Shown: positions 33,572 to 42,331 of the stretch, piece by piece | Layout of the letters: the number at the start of each line of letters is the position of its first letter | Numbering within the stretch: the stretch's first letter is position 1 | DNA from: DATGMS01 sp035303945 | GTDB taxonomy: Bacteria > Bacteroidota > Bacteroidia > Cytophagales > Cyclobacteriaceae | Length of the DNA: 58,617 nt | NCBI GenBank assembly: GCA_035303945.1 | Contig: DATGQZ010000045.1 | Location: forward strand, 1-58,617 | Direction of reading: 5' to 3' | The notes under the pieces: generated by a model | The model's input: only the letters and a program-made list of their open reading frames with translations | Databases searched by the model: none | What the model was told of the DNA's origin: nothing | Translations under genes and position numbers: made by a program

Positions 33572-34291
33572 TTATCCTTGCTGTCCAAACCAGTATAATA
33601 AGGCAACTAAGGCCAATGCGCTGCCTGCTGCTGTCGCTATGGTCTTAACTCCAGGTGCACGGTCGGTTGTGATCACCTTGATGCCCAGAGGAACCATGGC
33701 GATACAAAGTCCCACCACGGCAACTATGGAAGTCCATGCGCTTCCTTTTAACACGCCGATCATCAGGAGAGACATCATTCCCAAGGCTATACTTTGGACA
33801 AGCCCGAAGACTTGGGCGTTATAAGCTCCTATCGCCAAGATGATCCAGCCGAGCATGATAAAAAGGTTGAATAGAGAAACAACATGAAATGCTCCGTAGG
33901 CATCAGCTATTATTTTGCTGGCAAACTGCCAATCATGCAAGCGGACTAGCTGAAAAGCCAGATGGTCCACTCCGGCGTGAAAGGTTCTGGCAAACAAACC
34001 AGCGATGACCATGGCGCCTCCCCATGTTGCCCAGCGGGACTTGATCAGACCAATCTGTCGTACAAGTGTCAATATCCCCGGCCATAAGAGCAGGTTGCCC
34101 ATCAGAAAGAGCTGGTACGACCACGCCATCAATTGAGGATGCGATTGATATGCCTTTAGTTGTTCTGGAAAGAAAAAGGGAAATGGTAAGCGGGAGATGA
34201 TGGCTACGCACAAAACGGGAGGAGCCAATAGGAGTGAAACTCCGCCTATCCATCTTCCAGGAAACCAAAAGTGATTATTGTCTGTACCCAT
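33572..34291 (-). CDS. Polytopic membrane protein of unknown function
   Basis: 239 residues with about seven predicted transmembrane helices (for example WIGGVSLLLAPPVLCVAII, MAWSYQLFLMGNLLLWPGIL, LFNLFIMLGWIILAIGAY, WTSIVAVVGLCIAMVPLG). Conserved-looking polar positions include FHAGVDHLAFQL in the middle. I do not recognise the family. It is convergent with uvrA and upstream (in transcription order) of the possible 26-residue peptide. Confidence 0.75.
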   Translation of the reverse strand: MGTDNNHFWFPGRWIGGVSLLLAPPVLCVAIISRLPFPFFFPEQLKAYQSHPQLMAWSYQLFLMGNLLLWPGILTLVRQIGLIKSRWATWGGAMVIAGLFARTFHAGVDHLAFQLVRLHDWQFASKIIADAYGAFHVVSLFNLFIMLGWIILAIGAYNAQVFGLVQSIALGMMSLLMIGVLKGSAWTSIVAVVGLCIAMVPLGIKVITTDRAPGVKTIATAAGSALALVALLYWFGQQG

Positions 34292-34445
34292 GTAATTTGA
34301 ATTTCAAACAATAATAGTCTTAGATCCCATTAATGTAAATAAGTCGGGATAGACAGGAGTTTTATGTGATAAAACTACCATTCTGTAGGCTGAATAGGGA
34401 GCGCTATTCCAAAATAAAAGCGCTCCTCAAAAGGCCGTTTGGCAT

Positions 34446-34967
34446 TCACCGGTCCCAAAATGCTGGTGGCTCTATTCCCAGTGAGCGTAGATATACATAT
34501 GCTTGTCCTCTGTGATGGATTTCATTGTCGATCATGTAAAAGAGTGTGGCGTATATCTTGTTTTGGTATTGGCCAAATGCCACATCAACTTCCTGGAAAC
34601 GTTCAGGAGCTATTTGGGGCCAGAATTTATCAATCCTTGCGCTGACTTCATCCCATTTGTTAAGCAAATCTTCTTTGGTTTTAATGCCTGCTTTTTCCAA
34701 TGCGTGATCCCATTCTCCTCCGGCACCCCAGTTCCCGGTAGCCAATCCCTCTGCGCCAGGACCTGCAATGTCAATTAGTTCTTTAGCCATTTCGGCAAAA
34801 GGTCTCATCCCACCGATGCTATAATTAAATAGTTCCTGCTCCGGAAATGCTACTATTACCCTTCTGGTCAAGTCTCTATGTCCTTTCCAATGTACCAAGA
34901 GTTCATCCGCGGTTAAAATTGGATGAAAGGCTTTCTTTTCTTCGGTTGCAAATTGTTGATTTTCCAT
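34446..34967 (-). CDS. DinB family protein
   Basis: 173 residues from the ATG at 34967; the longer frame to 35018 adds 17 residues without DinB features. Helical-bundle segments are visible: ELLVHWKGHRDLTRRVI with the first His, FNYSIGGMRPFAEMAKELIDIA, and MIDNEIHHRGQAYVYLRSLGI with the HxxxHRG-type metal motif, followed by PPAFWDR. Probably a metal-dependent transferase-like protein; substrate unknown. Distant paralogue of the DinB gene at 7344-7847. Confidence 0.88.
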   Translation of the reverse strand: MENQQFATEEKKAFHPILTADELLVHWKGHRDLTRRVIVAFPEQELFNYSIGGMRPFAEMAKELIDIAGPGAEGLATGNWGAGGEWDHALEKAGIKTKEDLLNKWDEVSARIDKFWPQIAPERFQEVDVAFGQYQNKIYATLFYMIDNEIHHRGQAYVYLRSLGIEPPAFWDR

Positions 34968-35250
34968 GTCGAGATTGTTTAGGTTTCTATTGTCAAATAT
35001 CGAATGTCTTAGTGACAACCCTTTGTCAGCAGATTTAGGAAATTGTTAAAAAGATGAATTTTTTCGGATGGTCTGGATAAATTGTAAGCTATGGTCGCAT
35101 AGCCCCTTCCAAAAACTACTATTCCGCCTTGTCTCTCAGCGGTTTTTGGGCTAATTTTATCTCAAACAAAACACGCAGAATTCCATTTTTTAATTTGTAT
35201 CATCTCATCGACATATTTAATGGATAGCCCATGCCTTAAATAAATTCAAT

Positions 35251-35700
35251 ATGAAATTAACAGCTAAAGCCAGTCTACAAATTCAAAAGCCAATTGAAGA
35301 GGTTTTTGAAGCCGTTGTGAATCCTGAACACATCAGCAAATACTTTATTGCCAAAAGCAGTGGCAGGATGGAAAGTGACACAACCCTCCATTGGGAATTT
35401 GGAGATTTCCCCGGTGAATTCCCTGTGGAAGTGAAGGATGTCAAAGCACCGCAGGTTGTTCGCTTTGTGTGGGATCAGGATACTGTCGTTGAGATTGCTT
35501 TTGATGCACAGGATGACCAAAGTACTGTTGTCCGGATCACAGAGGGAGAAAAGGAGCTGAGTGAGGAAAATCTGGAATGGCTGATAGGCAACACCTTTGG
35601 CTGGGGCAATTTTTTAGACTGCCTTAAAGCTTATCTGGAATATGGCATCAACTTGAGGAAAGGCGCTTTCAATTATTTAAAACAGGATCCGTCCATTTGA
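35251..35700 (+). CDS. SRPBCC (AHSA1/CalC-like) domain protein
   Basis: 149 residues, single helix-grip domain: KASLQIQKPIEEVFEAVVNPEHISKYF is the typical opening of the activator-of-Hsp90-ATPase-1-like subgroup, and the C-terminal helix WGNFLDCLKAYLEYGINL closes the ligand cavity. Such proteins bind hydrophobic ligands; the ligand is unknown. Its stop shares one base (TGATG) with the start of the following flavin monooxygenase, so the two are translationally coupled. Confidence 0.88.
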   Translation: MKLTAKASLQIQKPIEEVFEAVVNPEHISKYFIAKSSGRMESDTTLHWEFGDFPGEFPVEVKDVKAPQVVRFVWDQDTVVEIAFDAQDDQSTVVRITEGEKELSEENLEWLIGNTFGWGNFLDCLKAYLEYGINLRKGAFNYLKQDPSI

Positions 35701-36824
35701 TGGAAGAGACAATTTATATCATAGGAGCCGGCATTGGAGGGCTAGCTACAGCGTTATGTTTGCAGCAACAAGGATTGACAATTAAGGTGATGGAGAGCGC
35801 ACCGGAAATTAAGCCGCTGGGAGCTGGAATTGTCATGGCCAACAATGCCATGCAGGTTTTTGACCAACTGGGCATCAGGGAAAAAGTAGATGCCGCTGGC
35901 CATAAAGTTTCTTGTATGCGGATCACTGATGCGCAGTTCAATGATCTATCCCTTATCGATCTGCATCCATTCGAAGAGCAGTATGGTGTTCACAATACCG
36001 CTATTCATCGTGCGGATCTTCAGCGGATATTAGCCGATGAACTGGGATTTGAGCATATCCACCTCTCCAAGCGGCTTGTGGATATTGATATAGAAGAGGC
36101 TTTTACCCTGCGATTTGAAGATGAAACAGAGAAACGAGGCGATATTGTAATAGGTGCAGATGGTATTCGGTCGGTGGTGAGACAAAAGCTTTTTCCTCCA
36201 TCGACCATTAGGGATAGTGGACAAATTTGTTGGAGGGGCATTTGTGATCTCGTATTGGAGGAGCAGTATAAGCATACTGCCCTGGAAGCTTGGGGATCGG
36301 GAAGGAGATTTGGTTTCGTAGCGCTCAACTCCCGGCAGGTCTATTGGTACGCAGTGGCCAATGATGATGTGTCGTCAGCGGATCTTTCTATGCTATTTAA
36401 GGATTTTCATCCTGAAGTGTTGGAGATGATCGCAGCTACCCCTGCAGACGCTGTGTTTTTTAGTCGCCTATGTGACTTGAAACCCATCGGCCAATGGTAT
36501 CATGGAAAAGCATGTCTGATCGGGGATGCAGCCCATGCTACCACTCCCAATCTCGGCCAGGGGGCCTGTCAGGCCGTGGAAGATGCCTATGTGTTAGGAA
36601 AGCTATTTGGCAAGGGGCTTCCGGTAGAGCAGGTTTTTGAGCGCTACCAGTCCATCCGAATCCAAAAGGCCCATCAGGTGGTAAAGACCAGTTGGATGAT
36701 CGGAAAGTTTTCCCACTGGACCAACCCAGTGGGAATCGGCATCCGGAATTTTGTGATGAAAAGTTTACCTGCTTCGATTCGGCAGGCGCAGCTGAAGCCG
36801 TTGTTTGAATTATCAAATGGATGA
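35700..36824 (+). CDS. FAD-dependent aromatic-type monooxygenase
   Basis: 374 residues. Class A flavoprotein monooxygenase of the UbiH/PHBH superfamily: N-terminal dinucleotide fold IYIIGAGIGGLATALCLQQQ (GxGxxG), DG motif GDIVIGADGIRSVVR near 145-160, and the second FAD motif CLIGDAAHATTPNLGQGACQ near 270-290. Coupled to the SRPBCC gene by a one-base overlap, which suggests the SRPBCC protein binds its substrate or product. Specific substrate not predictable. Confidence 0.92.
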   Translation: MEETIYIIGAGIGGLATALCLQQQGLTIKVMESAPEIKPLGAGIVMANNAMQVFDQLGIREKVDAAGHKVSCMRITDAQFNDLSLIDLHPFEEQYGVHNTAIHRADLQRILADELGFEHIHLSKRLVDIDIEEAFTLRFEDETEKRGDIVIGADGIRSVVRQKLFPPSTIRDSGQICWRGICDLVLEEQYKHTALEAWGSGRRFGFVALNSRQVYWYAVANDDVSSADLSMLFKDFHPEVLEMIAATPADAVFFSRLCDLKPIGQWYHGKACLIGDAAHATTPNLGQGACQAVEDAYVLGKLFGKGLPVEQVFERYQSIRIQKAHQVVKTSWMIGKFSHWTNPVGIGIRNFVMKSLPASIRQAQLKPLFELSNG

Positions 36825-36912
36825 CCGATCCACTCCCGCGCAACTTCATACTACATTTGTGCAGATCAGGGTTTGGTAGCTGAACTGAGAACATCAGGCA
36901 GTTTCAGAGGCC

Positions 36913-37482
36913 TTACTCCAGTAGAACGATCTTTTCTATACGAACAGAGTCTATGAGATACTGATTTGCCTCCTTTTGCTTCTGAATAGTACGAACTATA
37001 TCCATGCCTGAAAGCACCTGCCCAAAAGCAGCAAAGCCTTGTCCGTCAGGATGCCTCTTGCCCTCAAAATCAAGTTCTGGCTGGTCTCCAATGCAAATAA
37101 AGAAACTACTTTGCGCGGTATTGGCTTCTAACCTTGCCATGGAGACGGTGCCATCAACATGCTTCAGCCCTGTAGTAGCGGTGGTTTCTAAGGGAATAGC
37201 TGGCAACAGCTGTTTTTCCGACACATCGCCGCCTTGTATCACCTCGATTTTAACCTCCCGTTCCGCTTCATTTTCCGGTGTACAAACCCGGAAAAAGCTG
37301 GAACCTGTGTAGGCTCCGGCTTCCACATAAGCCAAAAAATTTTCTACCGTGACGGGTGCACGCTCAGGATACAGCTCCACTTTAATATCTCCCATTTCGG
37401 TAACAATAAGGCATTCCACTGTCTTCTCCCCGCAGGCATAGAGGAGGATCATCGATAGCATGAAGACTAATAATTTGTGCAT
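36913..37482 (-). CDS. Cyclophilin-type peptidyl-prolyl isomerase, lipoprotein
   Basis: 189 residues. Lipobox LLYAC (Cys17), then a cyclophilin domain: MGDIKVELYPERAPVTVENFLAYVEAG, SSFFRVC, VIQGGD, VDGTVSMARLEANTAQSSFFICIGD, GFAAFGQVLSGMDIV. The catalytic Arg (FFRV) and the Gln in VIQGGD are kept. Periplasmic proline isomerase assisting folding of exported proteins. Begins 1 nt downstream of the S9 peptidase stop, so co-transcribed with it. Confidence 0.92.
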   Translation of the reverse strand: MHKLLVFMLSMILLYACGEKTVECLIVTEMGDIKVELYPERAPVTVENFLAYVEAGAYTGSSFFRVCTPENEAEREVKIEVIQGGDVSEKQLLPAIPLETTATTGLKHVDGTVSMARLEANTAQSSFFICIGDQPELDFEGKRHPDGQGFAAFGQVLSGMDIVRTIQKQKEANQYLIDSVRIEKIVLLE

Positions 37483-37483
37483 T

Positions 37484-39838
37484 TTATTTAATGAGGGTTT
37501 GGTTAAACAACTTCAATATCCGTTTATATTCATCCGTCCAGCTGCTAGGTTCAACAAAACCATGATCTTCGGCTGGATAGACGGCAAGTTCCCAGTTATC
37601 CTTACCCAACTCAATCAAGCGCTGTGATAGCCGGACAATATCCTGAAAATGCACATTTACATCTACCATTCCGTGGGCCATCAACAAATGGCCTTTCAGC
37701 CCTTCTGCAAAATAGATGGGCGAGGAACGTTGGTAGGCAATGGGGTCCTGCGCAGGTTCATTGAGAATATTGGCGGTGTAGGGGTGGTTGTAGTGAGCCC
37801 AATCGGTAACCGATCGCAGGGCCGCACCGCTTTTGAAGGTGTCCCCTTCATTGAACAAGGCCATCAAGGTAATAAAACCTCCATAGCTGCCCCCATAAAT
37901 GCCAATTCGATCTTTATCCACACCATGTTGGTTTATAAGGTAGTTTGCCCCATCAACTTGGTCCGACAGGTCTTTCCCGCCCATATGGCGATAAATTCCC
38001 GTTCTCCAATCCCTGCCATAGCCAGCACTACCCCTATAGTCTATGTCTAAAACGGTATATCCAAGATCTGTGAGCAGGTTGTGAAACATGTACTCCCTAA
38101 AATAGGAGGACCACCACTTATGCACGTTTTGCAAATAGCCGGCACCATGAACAAAAATTACCGCTGCCCCGTTTTTAGCTTCTTCATTGGGCAGGTACAG
38201 CCTTGCAGGAACGGAGGCACCATCCGCCGCTTCAAAACTTACCAACTGTGGGTCTCGCCAAGGATAGGCTTTAAAAGCTTCAGACTGTCCATCAGTGAGA
38301 GCAACAGCCTGAGCCCCGGTTTTATTGGGTTGAAGGTATAACTCCCAAGGTCTATTACTATAGGAATGAAGAATGGCGAGCCACTTTTCATCGGGAGATA
38401 GAATGACTTCATTATTGCCCACCATGCTGGTCAGCTTTTCCATTTTCCCACCAAACAAGGGCATTCGGTAGAAGTGCCGCTCCCCGGGATGAACTTCAGA
38501 GGTGCTTAGGTACCAATATTTTTTGTCTTTAGAGATAAAGGGATCAAAGACTTCATATTCCCCCTTAGTAAGAGCGGTTTTTTCTCCGTTACTTACATCC
38601 AAGATATACAAATGGGAATAACCCGTTTCTTCCGATTGGAAATAAATGTGACGGTCGTCAGGAAGCCAACCAAGGGTGCCCCCACCGGAAGCCCAGCCGA
38701 TACCAGGTCCAGCGATCCATGCCTCGTCACGCTGGCGGTCCAAGCTTTGAAGCCTCCCTGTGGCTAAGTCAATGGCAGCGATCCATCTGTCTTTGTTGTC
38801 CTTCGAACGGATGGAGGTAATGGCTTTCTCTCCATCCGCAGAAATAATTGCTGGCGAAAACACCACTTCCCGTTCTTTTTCCTCCCATTTTTGATCAGGA
38901 TAATCCTTCACGTAGTCAGGGAGGTCTTTAATACCAGGCAATTGATCAACATGGGCAAAATACAAAGTATCCTCCACCAAATTATAAATCCCCAGTTCCG
39001 ACTTTCCGGTTTCCGTGCCTACTTTGGGTCGGGCATCGAGGTCGCTGGTATATCCTGAAGCAGCAATATAATCAGGTACCTTGGTAGAAACAGACGAAGC
39101 GGGTGTATTGAATACAATAAGGACAAAATTTCTATCTGCAGAAACGGCCATATGAACAATTTGCCTCTTGCCCAGATAGAAATGGAATGTTTTGCCTCCC
39201 TGCTTCGACTCATTGACTATACGGGTGCTGTCTTTTTTAGCCTCTCTTTCTCTCACCACCTGAAGCAATTTCAAGTTGTCTTCCTTCAGCCATTCATCTT
39301 GGCCTGAAGCTTTCTTTTCCTTTGCTTCCTCCCCTGTTCGGATATTTGTAAGCTGTCTAAGACTTCCCTCTGACAAGTCGTAGGTAAATGCATTGTTTCC
39401 TTGCCGAAAGGCCACCAAACTGTTCCCCAAAAAATTCAAATTGCTGATCCTACCTTCTAGCTCCAGCAGGGCTTGTTCTTTTCTCTCCTTGATATGGTAA
39501 AGCCGGATGCTGTTATTTTTGATATAGGCTTTAAGGGTTAGGTTTGGGCTGTACACCGCCTGTGTGGGAATTAAATTTCTTTCCTCACCCCAAGAGACCT
39601 TTTTTAGCTCCTGCGTGCGGACATGGATATTATAAAGAGAATCTTCCGGATCTTGATCTTTATTGTATTTGAAATAGATACGCTCGCTGTGTTCATCCCA
39701 TCTCACATCAGATGGAAAAGTGCCCATCCACTTTGGGTCCTGCATGATGGTTTCAACAGACAAAGTACGCTGCTGGGCAAATGCACTTATGCCTAAGAAC
39801 AGCAGAAAAGAAAGGGTAGGTAGTAAAATTTTCGTCAT
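37484..39838 (-). CDS. S9 family prolyl oligopeptidase-type peptidase, exported
   Basis: 784 residues with signal peptide (SFLLFLGISAFAQ). N-terminal beta-propeller of dipeptidyl-peptidase IV type (WGTLGWLPDDRHIYFQSEE-like blade repeats), C-terminal alpha/beta hydrolase at about 530-784 with the nucleophile elbow GIYGGSYGGFITLM, the Asp in HGMVDVNVHFQD and the His in PAEDHGF. Cleaves short peptides, possibly after proline or alanine, in the periplasm. Followed by a cyclophilin lipoprotein gene; both deal with prolyl bonds, though this may be coincidence. Confidence 0.92.
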   Translation of the reverse strand: MTKILLPTLSFLLFLGISAFAQQRTLSVETIMQDPKWMGTFPSDVRWDEHSERIYFKYNKDQDPEDSLYNIHVRTQELKKVSWGEERNLIPTQAVYSPNLTLKAYIKNNSIRLYHIKERKEQALLELEGRISNLNFLGNSLVAFRQGNNAFTYDLSEGSLRQLTNIRTGEEAKEKKASGQDEWLKEDNLKLLQVVREREAKKDSTRIVNESKQGGKTFHFYLGKRQIVHMAVSADRNFVLIVFNTPASSVSTKVPDYIAASGYTSDLDARPKVGTETGKSELGIYNLVEDTLYFAHVDQLPGIKDLPDYVKDYPDQKWEEKEREVVFSPAIISADGEKAITSIRSKDNKDRWIAAIDLATGRLQSLDRQRDEAWIAGPGIGWASGGGTLGWLPDDRHIYFQSEETGYSHLYILDVSNGEKTALTKGEYEVFDPFISKDKKYWYLSTSEVHPGERHFYRMPLFGGKMEKLTSMVGNNEVILSPDEKWLAILHSYSNRPWELYLQPNKTGAQAVALTDGQSEAFKAYPWRDPQLVSFEAADGASVPARLYLPNEEAKNGAAVIFVHGAGYLQNVHKWWSSYFREYMFHNLLTDLGYTVLDIDYRGSAGYGRDWRTGIYRHMGGKDLSDQVDGANYLINQHGVDKDRIGIYGGSYGGFITLMALFNEGDTFKSGAALRSVTDWAHYNHPYTANILNEPAQDPIAYQRSSPIYFAEGLKGHLLMAHGMVDVNVHFQDIVRLSQRLIELGKDNWELAVYPAEDHGFVEPSSWTDEYKRILKLFNQTLIK

Positions 39839-39981
39839 AGTTTAGTCAACTTATTCCTGTGGTGTTGATTCAGTAGGGTTAGCTTCACGGGGCTGTTTTA
39901 CGGTACCGCAAGGCTATCTTTCACAAATATGGTAGATAATCTTAAATGCGGCTACAAGTAGACCTTAAGCTTTTATTTCCA

Positions 39982-40587
39982 TTATGCGAGATCGAGTTTT
40001 CTCTTCAAGTCTTCATCTAGATCCTCATATACGTCGACATCAGTCAACGTGGGTAGTAAAAAGACATGAAGGTGAAGTGATTTAGCGATAGCTAAGGTTT
40101 TGGACAAAACATCTGCACTGCTCCAGGGGATGTCGGCAAAAAGTTCTTGATGGGTTTTCTTCATACCAATCAGGTAATACCCGCCATCTTTTGCCGGCCC
40201 TAATACCAGATCATGATTTAGTAGTTGCGAAAAGGCTTCTTGTAAAATGCTTACCTGTAGGCCGGGGCAATCGGAGCCGATGACCAGCACCCTTTGGTAA
40301 CCTGAAGTTCGTACTTCTACAATAGCTGTTTTCATCCTTTGGCCAAGATCACCTGTAGCTTGAATGGCGCCCTTGTAACGGGGGTGAAGGAGATAATTCG
40401 GATCAATTTCTTTATCAAAATACACAAAAACGGCTGCATCCAACAAAGCTACCTGTTCATGGGTATGCTTCAAAAGCAGTTGGTATGTCGCTAGGGCTTT
40501 GGCATCACCAATAGTAGTAGCCAAGCGCGTTTTGACCTTTCCTGACTCCGGTTTTTTTTGAAAAATAATGAGCGCTGCGTCTTTCAT
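39982..40587 (-). CDS. TIGR04282-type glycosyltransferase of arsenosugar biosynthesis
   Basis: 201 residues, GT-A-like nucleotidyl/glycosyl transferase: ALIIFQKKPESGKVKTRLA at the N-terminus (signature of the family), VLVIGSDCPGL near 96-106, VLGPAKDGGYYLIGM near 131-145, PWSSADVLSKT. Members are encoded with the ArsS radical-SAM protein and are thought to add or remove a sugar group during arsenosugar formation. The start overlaps the ArsS stop by 4 nt, so the two are coupled. Confidence 0.9.
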   Translation of the reverse strand: MKDAALIIFQKKPESGKVKTRLATTIGDAKALATYQLLLKHTHEQVALLDAAVFVYFDKEIDPNYLLHPRYKGAIQATGDLGQRMKTAIVEVRTSGYQRVLVIGSDCPGLQVSILQEAFSQLLNHDLVLGPAKDGGYYLIGMKKTHQELFADIPWSSADVLSKTLAIAKSLHLHVFLLPTLTDVDVYEDLDEDLKRKLDLA

Positions 40588-41630
40588 GCTAAGCTTCCCC
40601 CACAGCTGCTTCCCGCTCCTGCAGTGCAGCCAAAGCAGTGTTTTTTTGTGACAATATCCCGCCTCATCAACTTGTTGAGATCAAAATCTCTGATATGGGC
40701 AGATTCGCTGGCAACGGGAAGATCCAACATCTGGTTGAAGTCGCAGTCGTACAAGTAGCCATCCCAACCAACAGATACGGTATTTCTGCACATTACATGC
40801 AATGCCGCTGTAGGATTGAAGGATTGAATCAGCTTTTCCATATATCCTTCATAATTATCGCTCTGGATCAGGTAATCCAAAAATCGGCTTATAGGCAGGT
40901 TGGTGATGGTGAGCAATTCGTTGAAGTCAATGTCAAACTGATCCTTTAACTTTCTTTTAAATTGCTGTTGAAGTGATAGCTGATCTGCTGGAAGAAATGC
41001 GCCCGAGGGGTTGTAGACAAGACTCAGCTTTAGGCCTGTCCCTTCCACTCCATAACCAACCCCATTGAGCATCTTTAATGCTTTGATAGATCTGTCGAAG
41101 ACGCCGGATCCTCTTTGCGCATCTGTCCGCATAGCGGTGAAATATGGCAGGGATGATACAACTTCGCACTGATGTTCTTTGTAAAACTGAGGAAGGTCAT
41201 GAAAACGAGGATTGGACACAATAATGGTGAGATTGCATCGTACCAGAATTCTTTTCCCCCTGGCAGACAGCTGCTCTACCAGCCAGCGGAAGTTTGGATT
41301 CATTTCCGGTGCCCCACCTGTAAGGTCCACAGTTGAGACACCACTTTTTTCAATCGCCTCCAGACAAAGGGCCATGGTTTCCTTTTCCATAATTTCCTTT
41401 CGGTCAGGACCGGCATCTACATGGCAATGTTTGCACACTTGGTTGCACATTTTTCCCAAGTTCATTTGGAAAATGTCTAGAGCAATGGGTTTTAAAGGCA
41501 ATGCATTGATCTGCTTAAGCTTATCGCTGAACTGAAGATGTTTAAATGTTCCTACCGGCACCTTGTCCAAGAAGTCAATCTGGGTTTGGCTATTTGCTAA
41601 TGCTTGTCCTTGCGCTGCTAGAGATTTCAA
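40584..41630 (-). CDS. arsS: Radical SAM protein ArsS (arsenosugar biosynthesis)
   Basis: 348 residues. Radical SAM cluster motif CNQVCKHCHVDAGP near residues 62-75 (CxxxCxxC), SAM-binding DLTGGAPEMNP, and the Cys-rich C-terminal domain ending CFGCTAGAGSSCGG. This combination is that of ArsS, which transfers the 5'-deoxyadenosyl group to dimethylarsinous acid. The reading frame starts with TTG at 41630; no in-frame ATG lies upstream before the frame loses sense, and the next internal Met would delete part of the core. Middle gene of the three-gene minus-strand cluster. Confidence 0.92.
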   Translation of the reverse strand: MKSLAAQGQALANSQTQIDFLDKVPVGTFKHLQFSDKLKQINALPLKPIALDIFQMNLGKMCNQVCKHCHVDAGPDRKEIMEKETMALCLEAIEKSGVSTVDLTGGAPEMNPNFRWLVEQLSARGKRILVRCNLTIIVSNPRFHDLPQFYKEHQCEVVSSLPYFTAMRTDAQRGSGVFDRSIKALKMLNGVGYGVEGTGLKLSLVYNPSGAFLPADQLSLQQQFKRKLKDQFDIDFNELLTITNLPISRFLDYLIQSDNYEGYMEKLIQSFNPTAALHVMCRNTVSVGWDGYLYDCDFNQMLDLPVASESAHIRDFDLNKLMRRDIVTKKHCFGCTAGAGSSCGGSLA

Positions 41631-41709
41631 TATGTGCCTATGTTGAAGTGAGAATTTTTTGAATTCAATATCTTTAACGTAGATAACATGGCTTTATGGC
41701 CTTGTTGGA

Positions 41710-42042
41710 CTACATGGACAGACCTTTGACCTTGTTCATCATCTGTACGCCGTGCACCAGACTTGCTCCTCCGCGGATGGCCGCTGCTACGTGTACGGCT
41801 TCCATCATTTGTTCCTCATCGCATCCTTTTTCCAGCGCATCTGTTGTATAAGCATCAATGCAATAGGGGCATTGAACGGTATGGGATACAGCCAAAGCAA
41901 TAAGCGATTTTTCCCTGGCGGTCAAGGCACCTTCTTTAAAAACCTCGCCATAATAATCAAAAAATTTGTCCGCCAGCTTTTGCTGGAATTCCCCGATCTG
42001 CCCGAATTTCTTCAGGTCCTCTGGATTGTAATACGTGTCCAT
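41710..42042 (-). CDS. Arsenosugar-associated AhpD-like (carboxymuconolactone decarboxylase family) protein
   Basis: 110 residues, one CMD/AhpD domain with the redox motif CPYC followed by IDAYTTDALEKG, and GGASLVHGVQMMNK near the end. The small AhpD-like protein regularly encoded beside arsS is described as arsenosugar biosynthesis-associated peroxidase-like. It is the first gene of the cluster; a perfect -7 box lies about 30 nt upstream. It may protect against or use peroxide during arsenic methylation/adenosylation. Confidence 0.9.
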   Translation of the reverse strand: MDTYYNPEDLKKFGQIGEFQQKLADKFFDYYGEVFKEGALTAREKSLIALAVSHTVQCPYCIDAYTTDALEKGCDEEQMMEAVHVAAAIRGGASLVHGVQMMNKVKGLSM

Positions 42043-42071
42043 GATATGTGCTTGTTTAATTGGTGTATAAA

Positions 42072-42079
42072 CAAAGCTA
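42072..42079 (-). promoter_or_regulatory. -7 box of the arsenosugar operon
   Basis: On the minus strand TAGCTTTG matches TAnnTTTG exactly and lies 29 nt before the ATG at 42042. No arsenic-responsive (ArsR-type) dyad was recognised next to it. Confidence 0.55.
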
Positions 42080-42273
42080 CAGGAAATTCTGGGAAAAGGG
42101 AAAAGGTGGTGGATGAAGGGCTGAGCTAAGCTGCTTTCCTTATTGCTGCAATAGTTGGCGTAGCATTAAATATTTTAGTGTGGTGTTTTATAATATACAT
42201 TGATTCCGCTTTTTTTGCCAGCATACAAGGAGGAGAAAGATTATCCATTTTTTCTGCAGTGCCGTACTTTTTG

Positions 42274-42317
42274 TATCTTTGCCCCTTAAATTAAACCGCA
42301 GCCTTTAGGGCTGTTTT
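42274..42317 (+). promoter_or_regulatory. gltX promoter and small leader hairpin
   Basis: TATCTTTG at 42274-42281 is a perfect -7 box, 50 nt before the ATG. The leader contains CAGCC (42299-42303), TTTAG, GGCTG (42309-42313) then TTTT, a short terminator-like hairpin that may be incidental. Confidence 0.6.
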
Positions 42318-42331
42318 CAAACATTTCCATC

